Shown here in pieces: positions 1 to 6,390 of a stretch of 8,799 nucleotides of DNA. Both the position numbers and the translations under genes were made by a program. The notes beneath the pieces are model-generated. The model saw only the letters and a list, made by a program, of their open reading frames with translations, made no database searches and was not told the origin of the DNA. Numbering within the stretch: position 1 is the first letter of the stretch; each line of letters starts with the position of its first letter. The stretch is taken from the NCBI GenBank assembly GCA_030679615.1, contig JAUXSJ010000187.1, positions 1 through 8,799 of the forward strand, written 5' to 3'. The stretch is from Parachlamydiaceae bacterium. GTDB taxonomy: Bacteria > Chlamydiota > Chlamydiia > Chlamydiales > Parachlamydiaceae.

Positions 1-20
1 TCTGCGTTAAACTGTTAAAA
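1..20. repeat. Right end of a truncated dispersed palindromic repeat
   Basis: The first bases of the window, TCTGCGTTAAACTGTTAAAA, match the right arm end of the palindrome at 4149-4168 with one substitution, and resemble the arm end at 8463-8480. The rest of this copy would lie left of the window, so its hairpin cannot be seen. It sits about 75 bp beyond the stop codon of the minus-strand monooxygenase gene, the same 3'-of-gene position held by the other two copies. The match is short, but it is near-exact and includes the distinctive CTGCGTTAAA. Confidence 0.6.
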
Positions 21-95
21 TTGTTTCATTGTGGATTGGCGTCTCAATCATACCAATCTTTCTTTATCCTCCTTATCGTTTAATTTTTTCGCTAA

Positions 96-1745
96 TTAAG
101 CCTGACAAGTAGGGATTACAAAGTTTTTTAAAGCCGCTACATTGGATCCATTAAATCCCATATAGCCTTTAGTTTTACTATTGACCCAACTTGGTTTAGC
201 CGTTATATGAATTAATTGTCCATCGACGCTCCCTTTAAACTCACCCATGTCTATTTTAACACTTGATAAATCAAGACCAGTTTGACTGAAATCCAATGTA
301 AATTGATTCATATCGGTTCCAACTTCAATCCCAGCCCACCATTCACTATTTCCATTTTGTAATGTAATCACGCAACCTGATGTGCTTTCAGGAGGAGGTG
401 TTTCAGTTCCTGGCGCGCGCACTTGCAAATAAGCATTGGTGATAGGTCCAGTATTCAATGAATAAATTCTATTAGAAGTTGCATCATTTACTGGTATAGG
501 AGCTTCTCCTTCATTATTAATCACTCCTAGTATTACATCTCCATTTTCAGCATTAACTGCCTGCGCTAATGCCATAGGCCATACATCTCCAGCAGTCAAC
601 TCTTCAGTAATAACTAAAGGTTTAGATGGAAAATACACATCTTTCCCATCTTTTTGAATAGCTCTAATAGTTAATTCATCACCCACATTTAATATTTGTG
701 GTTCTTGAGTGACTGGACCTAAATCAATCCACATTGTTTGTACTTCAGGCATATGTTTAAACTTAACTTCAGCATTTGAACTTGCACCTTCAAAAGAAAC
801 TTGTAAGTCAACTTTGACCATTTGCTCAGCATTAGGATTTTGAAATGTTAAAGTTGCTCGACTTTGATCAGCATTAGTTAATTGATATAATTCTGGCGAA
901 GTCGAGTCAACAGTCCATTTAAAAGTATCACCTGTAGAATTTGATCCGTCTAAATCAATGACATCAGCACCATAGTATTCATTATTAGGTAAAGGTGCTA
1001 TCCTAGCATATGCTTTATTCACTTGCTCTCCAGAAAACACGACATCCATACAAGAATGGAATCTTTCATCCGTCGGAGGTGTTCTTCCCCATTCGGAATA
1101 AATAATATGCCTACCTTCTTTTTGAGGTACGTTACATGTCATTATGAATTTATTATTATCTCTATCTGCTTTAATATCTGGATTTTTATTTTCATCTTTA
1201 TCATTCCATGGAATCACGCAAAATGGATCAGCTTCAAGATCATTCCATTGTATGGCTACATTTGGATTAAATACGAAATCATCTTTTGTAATCCAATAAA
1301 GGAAATGTTCAGTATCGCTAAAATGAGGCCCGTATGATATATCCCATCTAAATTCATTTGGACCGGGTGACATAGGACTTGTAGGCCAGTTAATGGCTGC
1401 ATCCCAAGGAGAAGCTCCTCCTTTAAAGGTTTCTGTATCAAATCCACACACATTTATAGGTGGATTTGAATTATTTTGATAACCTCTAGAATGACTTAAT
1501 ACACTCATAAATTGATAAATATCATTATTATATGCCCCATTTTTTTTTAAAATGGGTCGACATTCTTCATATGGTAATGTTGGAGATTCACTGTGTTCTG
1601 GTCTTGTGATTTTTCCACAAAAATATTCTCTTGACGGAGGGTTCTCAATTAATCCGTGACCATATACATATCCTCCGTAGCCACTCATTAAAAAACAGCA
1701 AAATAGTATTTTAGCAATAAAACCTTTGAACATATGGGGATCCAT
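96..1745 (-). CDS. Secreted AA10 lytic polysaccharide monooxygenase with C-terminal carbohydrate-binding module
   Basis: This 549-residue protein should oxidatively cleave crystalline chitin or cellulose outside the cell. A signal peptide (about 1-29) ends so that the mature protein begins with His30 (HGLIENPPSREYFCG), the copper ligand that must be N-terminal in AA10 enzymes. The second histidine-brace ligand is probably His141 in FRWDISYGPHF, and the axial Phe is probably Phe229 (ERFHSCMDVVF). GRHIIYSEWGR (211-221) is also typical of the family. After the catalytic domain (30-238) come a PKD/Ig-like beta domain (about 245-335), a second beta domain (about 336-445), a short Pro/Thr/Ser linker, and a CBM2-like module (458-547) bounded by Cys458 and Cys547 with the WVN...GFNG pattern. 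The start is supported by GGAGG six bases upstream. The family and catalytic call is firm; the middle domains are called by pattern only, and the substrate is unknown. In an amoeba symbiont the cellulose-rich cyst wall would be an obvious target (inference). Confidence 0.92.
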   Translation of the reverse strand: MDPHMFKGFIAKILFCCFLMSGYGGYVYGHGLIENPPSREYFCGKITRPEHSESPTLPYEECRPILKKNGAYNNDIYQFMSVLSHSRGYQNNSNPPINVCGFDTETFKGGASPWDAAINWPTSPMSPGPNEFRWDISYGPHFSDTEHFLYWITKDDFVFNPNVAIQWNDLEADPFCVIPWNDKDENKNPDIKADRDNNKFIMTCNVPQKEGRHIIYSEWGRTPPTDERFHSCMDVVFSGEQVNKAYARIAPLPNNEYYGADVIDLDGSNSTGDTFKWTVDSTSPELYQLTNADQSRATLTFQNPNAEQMVKVDLQVSFEGASSNAEVKFKHMPEVQTMWIDLGPVTQEPQILNVGDELTIRAIQKDGKDVYFPSKPLVITEELTAGDVWPMALAQAVNAENGDVILGVINNEGEAPIPVNDATSNRIYSLNTGPITNAYLQVRAPGTETPPPESTSGCVITLQNGNSEWWAGIEVGTDMNQFTLDFSQTGLDLSSVKIDMGEFKGSVDGQLIHITAKPSWVNSKTKGYMGFNGSNVAALKNFVIPTCQA

Positions 1746-1844
1746 AAATTTCCTCCAATTTTAATTCGCTATCTAAACTTATATTAAATCTTTTGTGTTA
1801 AGAAAATTTAAATTAGAAATATTTAATTTATTTCATCAAAACTT

Positions 1845-1850
1845 TATAAT
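1845..1850 (+). promoter_or_regulatory. Possible -10 box for the M16-like gene
   Basis: A consensus TATAAT lies in the divergent intergenic region, about 87 bases before the start codon at 1937. The -35 position (TTTAAT at 1822-1827, 17-bp spacing) is poor, so the call is weak. On the opposite strand only a TATAAG at 1783-1778 with no good -35 was found for the monooxygenase gene. Confidence 0.3.
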
Positions 1851-1909
1851 TCTTTAACAATTTATCATTATGATTCACCCCTAAAGTAATTTAGCAATAG
1901 TTTAAAAAA

Positions 1910-1922
1910 TTGATTAAATCAA
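1910..1922. promoter_or_regulatory. Short perfect palindrome upstream of a start codon, possible operator
   Basis: TTGATTAAATCAA is a perfect 13-bp palindrome centred on 1916, ending 14 bases before the ATG of the M16-like gene. It would lie in the 5' leader if the TATAAT at 1845 is used. The size and symmetry would suit a dimeric repressor site, but in DNA this AT-rich such palindromes also arise by chance. Confidence 0.2.
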
Positions 1923-1936
1923 CAACGTGAGTAAAT

Positions 1937-3766
1937 ATGCAGTCAACTAATCGTTTATTTGTTTTTTTAATATTTTTAGTTCTTAGCACTTTCTCAAAGA
2001 CTTATAGTGAACAAAATCAAAAAGTAACAATTCTTGATCAAATTTTGAATGATCAAATAAGAAATGGAATTTTTGAAAATGGAGTTTCCTATGACCTTAT
2101 TTCTACGTCATTAATTAAAGAAGGATTGTGGATACAGTTATCATTTCCTTTTAATAATGAATTAGAACTTAACGAAATTGAACTTGCTGCTAGAGCAGTT
2201 ACAGAAAGCGCATTGTTTTTTGGTACAAAAAATTTTGATCGACAAGATATTGAAAATCAATTTGATCAATTGGGACTCGATATTTTGCCTTTCAAGTATT
2301 GGAAAAATGATGAAGAAAGAGTAACTTTTGAAATTTATGTGGAATCTAACAACTTTATCAAAGTACACACTATTCTAAACCTTATTCATGATATCTTTTT
2401 ATTTCCAAACTTAACCTTAAATGAAATTGAACAAGCTAAAATACAACTTATAGATTACCAAGCAAATGTAGAAACATTCACACATAAAATAACCCATTTT
2501 GAATCAGTTAATGCAGTTACTTCCAAAGATATAGAAAATGCTTATTTTAAATTTTTTAATCCAAAAAATTTAAAATTAACAATCTTAAGCAGTTTAGATG
2601 CAGATCAAATTGAACAATTGCTTTTTGCAATTTACGGAAAAAAATCAACAACTTTAATAAATGAAAATATTAATAAAAAAAACCTTTCAAATTCTCTAGC
2701 CCTTATGCAGACAATCAGACATAGCGATAATGCTCCTACATGGGTCATCGATGAAAAAATTTGGATGAATGAACCTAATTGGATTAATAAACAAAAGAAT
2801 GGAAGAATACTAGGAATAGGATTAGGATTTATTAGTATCGGTTCATTAGCTTCTCTGCTCTTAGAAACAACAAATAAAGCTTCATTAACGGTTGCTGCAA
2901 AAGTAACTGGGGGCATGGTTTGCGCTGCTATCAGTCTTTATTATTTACTTTCAGATTATTTTAAAGATCCTAAGTATGTTGAAAGACAGCGTAAAATTGA
3001 TTTAAAAGAACAGTTTTCTAAAGTTTATAAATCTGGAAGAGCAGGATTGACATTAACTCCATTAGAAAGAAGAAGTTTGTTTTTAAAAGAAATGGTTAAT
3101 CAAACAAATAAATATTTTTGGTGTCTTCCTATAAATTTATTAACTAATCATTATCAATTACATGATCCAATTCTTATGGAGATTTTTACAACAGAAGAAC
3201 TGGACTATTTAATTCACTTTAAACAGGTAATTATTCATCAAAAAAACAACTTAAGTTCATTAAAAAAAGATCTAGAAAATGAATTAATTCAATCTCTACA
3301 ACCTTTTCTACACATTAAGGACCTAAGTATAGAATTAGCTAAAACACGATATGACAATGATCAATATATTCAGCTTAAAAAAACTTATGAATTAGAACGG
3401 AATACAAAAATTAAAGAAATCCAAGAATTATTCAATGAAAAGAAAATAAGTGAAAATGTACAAAATGAAAAAATTAAACAAATAAAAAAATATTATGTCG
3501 AATATTTTTCTTCACCTGAATTTACTTTAGGCCAAGCCTTTGCTGATAATATATTAAAGCAATCTATTTCAGAAGCTACACATGTGTTTGATATTCAAAC
3601 TATAGCATGCAAAAATCGAATTAATTACGATGAAAGAAAAAAAGCTTTTGAAGAAGGTATGAGTTCTTTATTAACATTATCTAATCGTGATTTAATTGAT
3701 ATTTTAAAAAGCTTCCCAGTTTATTTGTCAACAATTCGAGATGATATAAATTTAGCGTCTAATTAA
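1937..3766 (+). CDS. Exported M16-like pseudopeptidase with two membrane helices
   Basis: The 609-residue product has a signal peptide (about 1-24, TYS-E cleavage). Residues about 60-235 have the shape of the N-terminal M16 (insulinase/processing-peptidase) domain. The FFGTKNFDRQDIENQFDQLG stretch corresponds to the usual FkGT...lG segment, and VTSKDIENAYFKFFNPKNLK to the usual ED...yy.P.N segment. Where active M16 enzymes have HxxEH, this protein reads AVTES (87-91), so both zinc histidines are gone and proteolysis is not expected. Two hydrophobic helices follow (about 291-309 and 317-338), making a membrane hairpin. The rest is soluble, with a charged, probably coiled-coil stretch at about 430-520. 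Catalytically dead M16 domains usually act as structural or binding partners, but no partner is encoded nearby. The Shine-Dalgarno is weak (GTGAG). The C-terminal part matches nothing I recognise. Confidence 0.75.
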   Translation: MQSTNRLFVFLIFLVLSTFSKTYSEQNQKVTILDQILNDQIRNGIFENGVSYDLISTSLIKEGLWIQLSFPFNNELELNEIELAARAVTESALFFGTKNFDRQDIENQFDQLGLDILPFKYWKNDEERVTFEIYVESNNFIKVHTILNLIHDIFLFPNLTLNEIEQAKIQLIDYQANVETFTHKITHFESVNAVTSKDIENAYFKFFNPKNLKLTILSSLDADQIEQLLFAIYGKKSTTLINENINKKNLSNSLALMQTIRHSDNAPTWVIDEKIWMNEPNWINKQKNGRILGIGLGFISIGSLASLLLETTNKASLTVAAKVTGGMVCAAISLYYLLSDYFKDPKYVERQRKIDLKEQFSKVYKSGRAGLTLTPLERRSLFLKEMVNQTNKYFWCLPINLLTNHYQLHDPILMEIFTTEELDYLIHFKQVIIHQKNNLSSLKKDLENELIQSLQPFLHIKDLSIELAKTRYDNDQYIQLKKTYELERNTKIKEIQELFNEKKISENVQNEKIKQIKKYYVEYFSSPEFTLGQAFADNILKQSISEATHVFDIQTIACKNRINYDERKKAFEEGMSSLLTLSNRDLIDILKSFPVYLSTIRDDINLASN

Positions 3767-3888
3767 TCATAAGGGACATTAAGGGTAACGTACAGCCATA
3801 CCAGAATGAGTTTTTTTAACCACTGTTCTCAGTCTCGACTTTAGTTTTTTTTGTTCAATTGCCATAAATTCATCACATCTTTTGGAGT

Positions 3889-3914
3889 GCGAAGGCCCTG
3901 CCTTCGCTTTTTTT
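3889..3914 (+). terminator. Rho-independent terminator after the M16-like gene
   Basis: GCGAAGGC (3889-3896) pairs perfectly with GCCTTCGC (3900-3907) across the loop CCT and is followed by seven T residues. It lies 122 bases after the stop codon of the M16-like gene. The same hairpin with the same loop recurs at 8308-8332, and a partial inverted copy lies at 3999-4018, so the terminator is part of a repeated module. Confidence 0.8.
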
Positions 3915-4018
3915 CAAGAGAGAATAATGATGATGTGGTGTTATTTTCGACTCAATCAATTTAATCAATAAAAGTGGATTTGTGAATATCCGAACCTTAA
4001 AAAAGCGAAGGCAGGGCC
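3894..4018. repeat. 20-bp perfect inverted repeat bounding an 85-bp segment
   Basis: GGCCCTGCCTTCGCTTTTTT (3894-3913) is repeated exactly, in inverted orientation, at 3999-4018. The 85 bases between have no recognisable content. In the matching right outer arm (around 4190-4205) this segment is absent: the GCGAAGGCCCTGCC sequence runs straight into the palindrome arm. The segment therefore looks like an insertion or inverted duplication into the terminator stem of the left arm only. Confidence 0.8.
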
Positions 4019-4191
4019 ATCCTATTACCCATAACATTTTTTAACAATTTAACGCAGAGACGGGGAGACAGGGAGACACAGAAAAAATTTTTAAATAGAA
4101 AAGGTAAATTATTATAATTTAAAATGTTCTTCCCTGCGTCCTCCCCGTCTCTGCGTTAAATTGTTAAAAAATGTTATGGGTAATAGGATGG
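4017..4191. repeat. Perfect-arm palindrome with GAGAC 8-mer core (copy B)
   Basis: Bases 4017-4067 are the exact reverse complement of 4141-4191, giving a 51-bp stem with no mismatch. The 73-bp interior is AT-rich in the middle with further imperfect pairing at its edges. The left side of the core holds three tandem 8-mers at 4057-4080 (GAGACGGG, GAGACAGG, GAGACACA), and the right side holds a shortened inverted version. The inner part (CAATTTAACGCAGAG to CTGCGTTAAATTG) recurs at 8364-8476. The outer part (CCATCCTATTACCCATAACA) is found only here. As RNA it would fold into a very stable hairpin. Confidence 0.9.
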
Positions 4192-4380
4192 GCAGGGCCT
4201 TCGCACTCCAAAAGGTGTAATGAATTTATTGCGATTGAACAAAAAACCCCAAAGTCGAGTCAGTGATCTTAGTGGTTAAAAAATTAAATTCATTCTGGTA
4301 TGATTGCACATCACAATTAATGTCCCTAAATAATAATAAAACATCATTAAATTCAACTGGATTGCAAAAAAGAAAACTTT

Positions 4381-4386
4381 TATAAT
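4381..4386 (+). promoter_or_regulatory. Likely -10 box for the C39 peptidase/hydrolase pair
   Basis: TATAAT lies 23 bases before the start codon at 4410, immediately outside the right arm of the large inverted repeat. No good -35 is present at 16-18 bp; the TTGCAA at 4362 is only 13 bp upstream. It implies a short leader carrying the AAAGGA Shine-Dalgarno at 4399-4404. Confidence 0.35.
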
Positions 4387-4409
4387 TTTCCCATTATAAA
4401 AGGAAAATA

Positions 4410-5381
4410 ATGAAAACTTATATCAGCTTTATATTTATTACTTTACTTACAATAAGCAATTTAGAAGCAAAAATGCTTCATCAAACATCTTCAATTCAAC
4501 AAGAATGGAAAGAAGAGCATCTTGATCCTTTTAATGAGCTTATTTTAACTTGGAATGCTACACGCCCAATAGATGGAAAGTTAAATTTTTATGTCAGTAT
4601 TAAAACAAATGATTGGTCACCTTGGTTATTATATGCTTCATGGGGAAGTGATGGGCAGTCAAGTTTTCAAAATCAATGTCTAGAAACCTCAGTGAAATTA
4701 TATCAAGATGCCATAGAAGTTACAAAAGATAAAGCAACAGCTTTTCAAATAAAAATAACCTCTGAAGGTAGTGCTTCTATAAATAACATTCACAGTCTCC
4801 ATGTTTATATAAATGGCGACAAAGATTCTGAGATTCAAGAATTAACACAGAACTTTTCTTCAATCTATATTAAAATTCCTGGCCTTTCCCAAATGACACT
4901 TGATCATGCTCGCCATAAACATCTATGCTCACCCACATCTACTACAGCCGTCACTCGTTATTTTTCTAACAATCATACGATTGATCCTGTGGATTTCGCT
5001 CAAAATGCATGGGATTCAGGTTTTGATATATATGGAAATTGGGTGTTTAATGTCGTGCAAGCCTCTACAATTTTAGGAAAAGAATGGAATTGTTGGGTTG
5101 AAAGATTAAATGGATTTAATCATCTTTACACGCATTTATCTTCAGGAAATCCAGTCGTTGTTAGCATTAGAGGTCCATTACCAGGTAGCGCTCAAGCATA
5201 TAGCCAAGGTCATTTATTGGTTGTTGTGGGATATGACCCCTTGCATAAACAAGTCATTTGTATGGATCCAGCATTTCCTAGTGATGAAGAAACAAATGTT
5301 TCTTATGAGCTTAATGATTTTATCGAAGCATGGAATCGAAGAGGCAAAATAGCCTATATTTTTAGTAAAAATGAATCATAA
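4410..5381 (+). CDS. Secreted C39-like papain-fold cysteine peptidase
   Basis: The 323-residue product has a signal peptide (about 1-20, NLEA-K). Residues about 25-150 look like a beta-sandwich domain, such as often precedes the peptidase domain in exported C39-type proteins. The catalytic part begins at IPGLSQM, where Gln161 could form the oxyanion hole. It is followed by LCSPTSTT with nucleophile Cys173, QGHLLVVVGYD with His268, and ICMDPAFPSDEE with Asp286. The order and spacing of Cys, His and Asp fit the Peptidase_C39_2 group, so the enzyme should be active outside the cytoplasm. It lacks an ABC transporter domain and is therefore not a bacteriocin-processing exporter. Its substrate could be host protein or a peptide cross-link and cannot be read from the sequence. 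AAAGGA five bases upstream supports the start. It is probably co-transcribed with the hydrolase 40 bp downstream. Confidence 0.82.
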   Translation: MKTYISFIFITLLTISNLEAKMLHQTSSIQQEWKEEHLDPFNELILTWNATRPIDGKLNFYVSIKTNDWSPWLLYASWGSDGQSSFQNQCLETSVKLYQDAIEVTKDKATAFQIKITSEGSASINNIHSLHVYINGDKDSEIQELTQNFSSIYIKIPGLSQMTLDHARHKHLCSPTSTTAVTRYFSNNHTIDPVDFAQNAWDSGFDIYGNWVFNVVQASTILGKEWNCWVERLNGFNHLYTHLSSGNPVVVSIRGPLPGSAQAYSQGHLLVVVGYDPLHKQVICMDPAFPSDEETNVSYELNDFIEAWNRRGKIAYIFSKNES

Positions 5382-5421
5382 TTTGAGACTCTAATAGAAA
5401 TTTAAATTTTATAAGGTTTTT

Positions 5422-6246
5422 ATGTCAAATTATTTTTTTGATTCTGATCAAGTCAGATATGAGCTCTATCAAACAAACGACGGAAAAAATTACAATTGGT
5501 TGTTTTTTCCAGGTGGTCCTGGTGGAGATTCAAGCTATCTACGAAGTCTTGTTGATGAACTCCAATTACCTGGTAATATCTGGTTGATTGACCTTCCTGG
5601 TAATGGAAGCAATCTTAACGATTCTTATTCAGATAACTTTGATAAATGGTTTGAGCTATTTCCTTTAATTGTTACAAAATTTGATAACCCTATTGTGGTG
5701 GGACATTCATTTGGTGGGATGCTACCTTTACTGTACTCAGAGTTTGAAGGTAAACTAAAAGGTTGTGTTATTCTTAATTCGACTCCCGTACTATGGATGG
5801 AAGAAGCTGCTGCTTATGCTAAGCAATTTGACCTACCAGATCTTACAGATGACATGCAAACTTTCATTTCAAACCCTAATCAAGAAACTTTTAATAACGC
5901 CCTTAATACTTGTATGCCATATTATTTCCCTAAAAAAACACTTGAAAAAGGAAGACAATTATTTTTAAAAGTGCCTTTTCAATATCTCCCAGCAGTATGG
6001 GGTCAAATTAGAGCCCTTGAAGGGAAGTTGTTGTCGAAATGGGTTCCTCAAGCAGTTCCAACTTTAATTATTGGTGCAAAATACGATTGCATATGTCCGT
6101 TTTCTTTATTTAATAATGATGAAAGATTCCATCGTAAGAATATAAAGTTGTTATTGATTGAAGATGGTGGACATTGTCCATGGATTGAAAATCCTAAAGA
6201 AGTAAACAAGGCTTTCAAAGAGTTCATTATAGATCTAAATAAATAA
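5422..6246 (+). CDS. Cytoplasmic alpha/beta-hydrolase
   Basis: This 274-residue protein has a complete alpha/beta-hydrolase fold. The oxyanion-hole motif FPGGPGGD (29-36) resembles the HGGPGG of proline iminopeptidases. The nucleophile elbow GHSFGG holds Ser96. The acid is probably Asp222 (GAKYDCICP) and the base His251 (DGGHCPWIENP). A lid region lies at about 125-205. There is no signal peptide, so it acts in the cytoplasm, unlike the secreted peptidase gene 40 bp upstream with which it probably forms an operon (AAGG five bases before the ATG). The pairing might mean that peptides released outside are further processed inside, but the family also includes esterases and lactonases and the substrate is not determined. 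Confidence 0.85.
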   Translation: MSNYFFDSDQVRYELYQTNDGKNYNWLFFPGGPGGDSSYLRSLVDELQLPGNIWLIDLPGNGSNLNDSYSDNFDKWFELFPLIVTKFDNPIVVGHSFGGMLPLLYSEFEGKLKGCVILNSTPVLWMEEAAAYAKQFDLPDLTDDMQTFISNPNQETFNNALNTCMPYYFPKKTLEKGRQLFLKVPFQYLPAVWGQIRALEGKLLSKWVPQAVPTLIIGAKYDCICPFSLFNNDERFHRKNIKLLLIEDGGHCPWIENPKEVNKAFKEFIIDLNK

Positions 6247-6258
6247 AAGCTTCCCTAA

Positions 6259-6390
6259 TGCATTCTTGAGGCTGCGATTGGATGAAATGACGCATCAGAT
6301 AAGAGGATTTTAGCCGCTTCGACTTGTCGAAGCGGCTAAAATCCTCTTATCTGAGGCGTCATTTTATCTAACATCAATTTGAAGAATGCA
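6259..6390. repeat. 132-bp palindrome between convergent genes, possible bidirectional terminator
   Basis: Bases 6285-6323 and 6326-6364 form 39-bp arms with a single mismatch (6294/6355) around a 2-base centre. Pairing about the same centre continues outward with wobbles and mismatches to TGCATTCTT (6259-6267) and AAGAATGCA (6382-6390). The right end overlaps the last codons and stop of the minus-strand epimerase gene (stop at 6374-6376). Its position between two convergent genes suits a two-way transcription stop, though no long T-run follows the stem. Its core sequence differs from the GAGAC palindromes at 4017 and 8346. Confidence 0.88.

Larger units (their letters stand above)
3772..4327. 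repeat. Composite nested inverted repeat (556 bp) filling an intergenic region
   Basis: The left arm begins AGGGACATTAA (3772-3782) and the right arm ends TTAATGTCCCT (4317-4327). Between these ends about 130 bp of arm (3772-3900 and 4193-4327) pair with roughly four-fifths identity. Shared blocks include CATACCAGAATGA, TTTTTTAACCACT, CTCGACTTT, TTTTTTGTTCAAT, ATAAATTCAT and TTTTGGAGTGCGAAGGCCC. Nested inside are a terminator-stem inverted repeat (3894-4018) and a palindrome with 51-bp perfect arms (4017-4191). The layout resembles a non-autonomous element with terminal inverted repeats, but there is no transposase frame and no clear target-site duplication. Apart from these structures and the promoter at 4381, the 643-bp gap between genes holds no reading frame I would support. 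Confidence 0.85.

Noticed and set aside
7..51. A 14-codon minus-strand frame (MIETPIHNETILTV) downstream of an AAGGAGGA at 74-67
   Set aside because: The Shine-Dalgarno is consensus but about 15 bases from the ATG, the frame is tiny and it ends inside the repeat. It could be the remnant of a gene start disrupted by the repeat, but nothing supports translation.
34..58. GATTGG/CCAATC hairpin after the monooxygenase gene as its terminator
   Set aside because: Six-bp stem with a 13-base loop and no T-run in the direction of transcription of the minus-strand gene. The real terminator may lie left of the window.
1023..1453. Additional reading frames on both strands within the monooxygenase gene
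   Set aside because: They overlap a gene with strong domain evidence, have no ribosome sites, and their translations are low-complexity and match no family.
2632..2916. Minus-strand frame of 94 codons inside the M16-like gene
   Set aside because: It is opposite a well-supported coding region, and its hydrophobic translation is the complement of the membrane-helix codons.
4057..4080. Tandem 8-mers as a CRISPR-like array
   Set aside because: There are no spacers, units are only 8 bases and imperfect, and they belong to one arm of a hairpin.
3772..4327. Insertion sequence with transposase
   Set aside because: The ends look like terminal inverted repeats, but the interior has no transposase frame and no clear target-site duplication was seen, so it is listed as a repeat only.
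4410..5381. Bacteriocin-processing C39 exporter
   Set aside because: There are no membrane-spanning or ATP-binding domains. The protein is a signal-peptide-bearing stand-alone peptidase.
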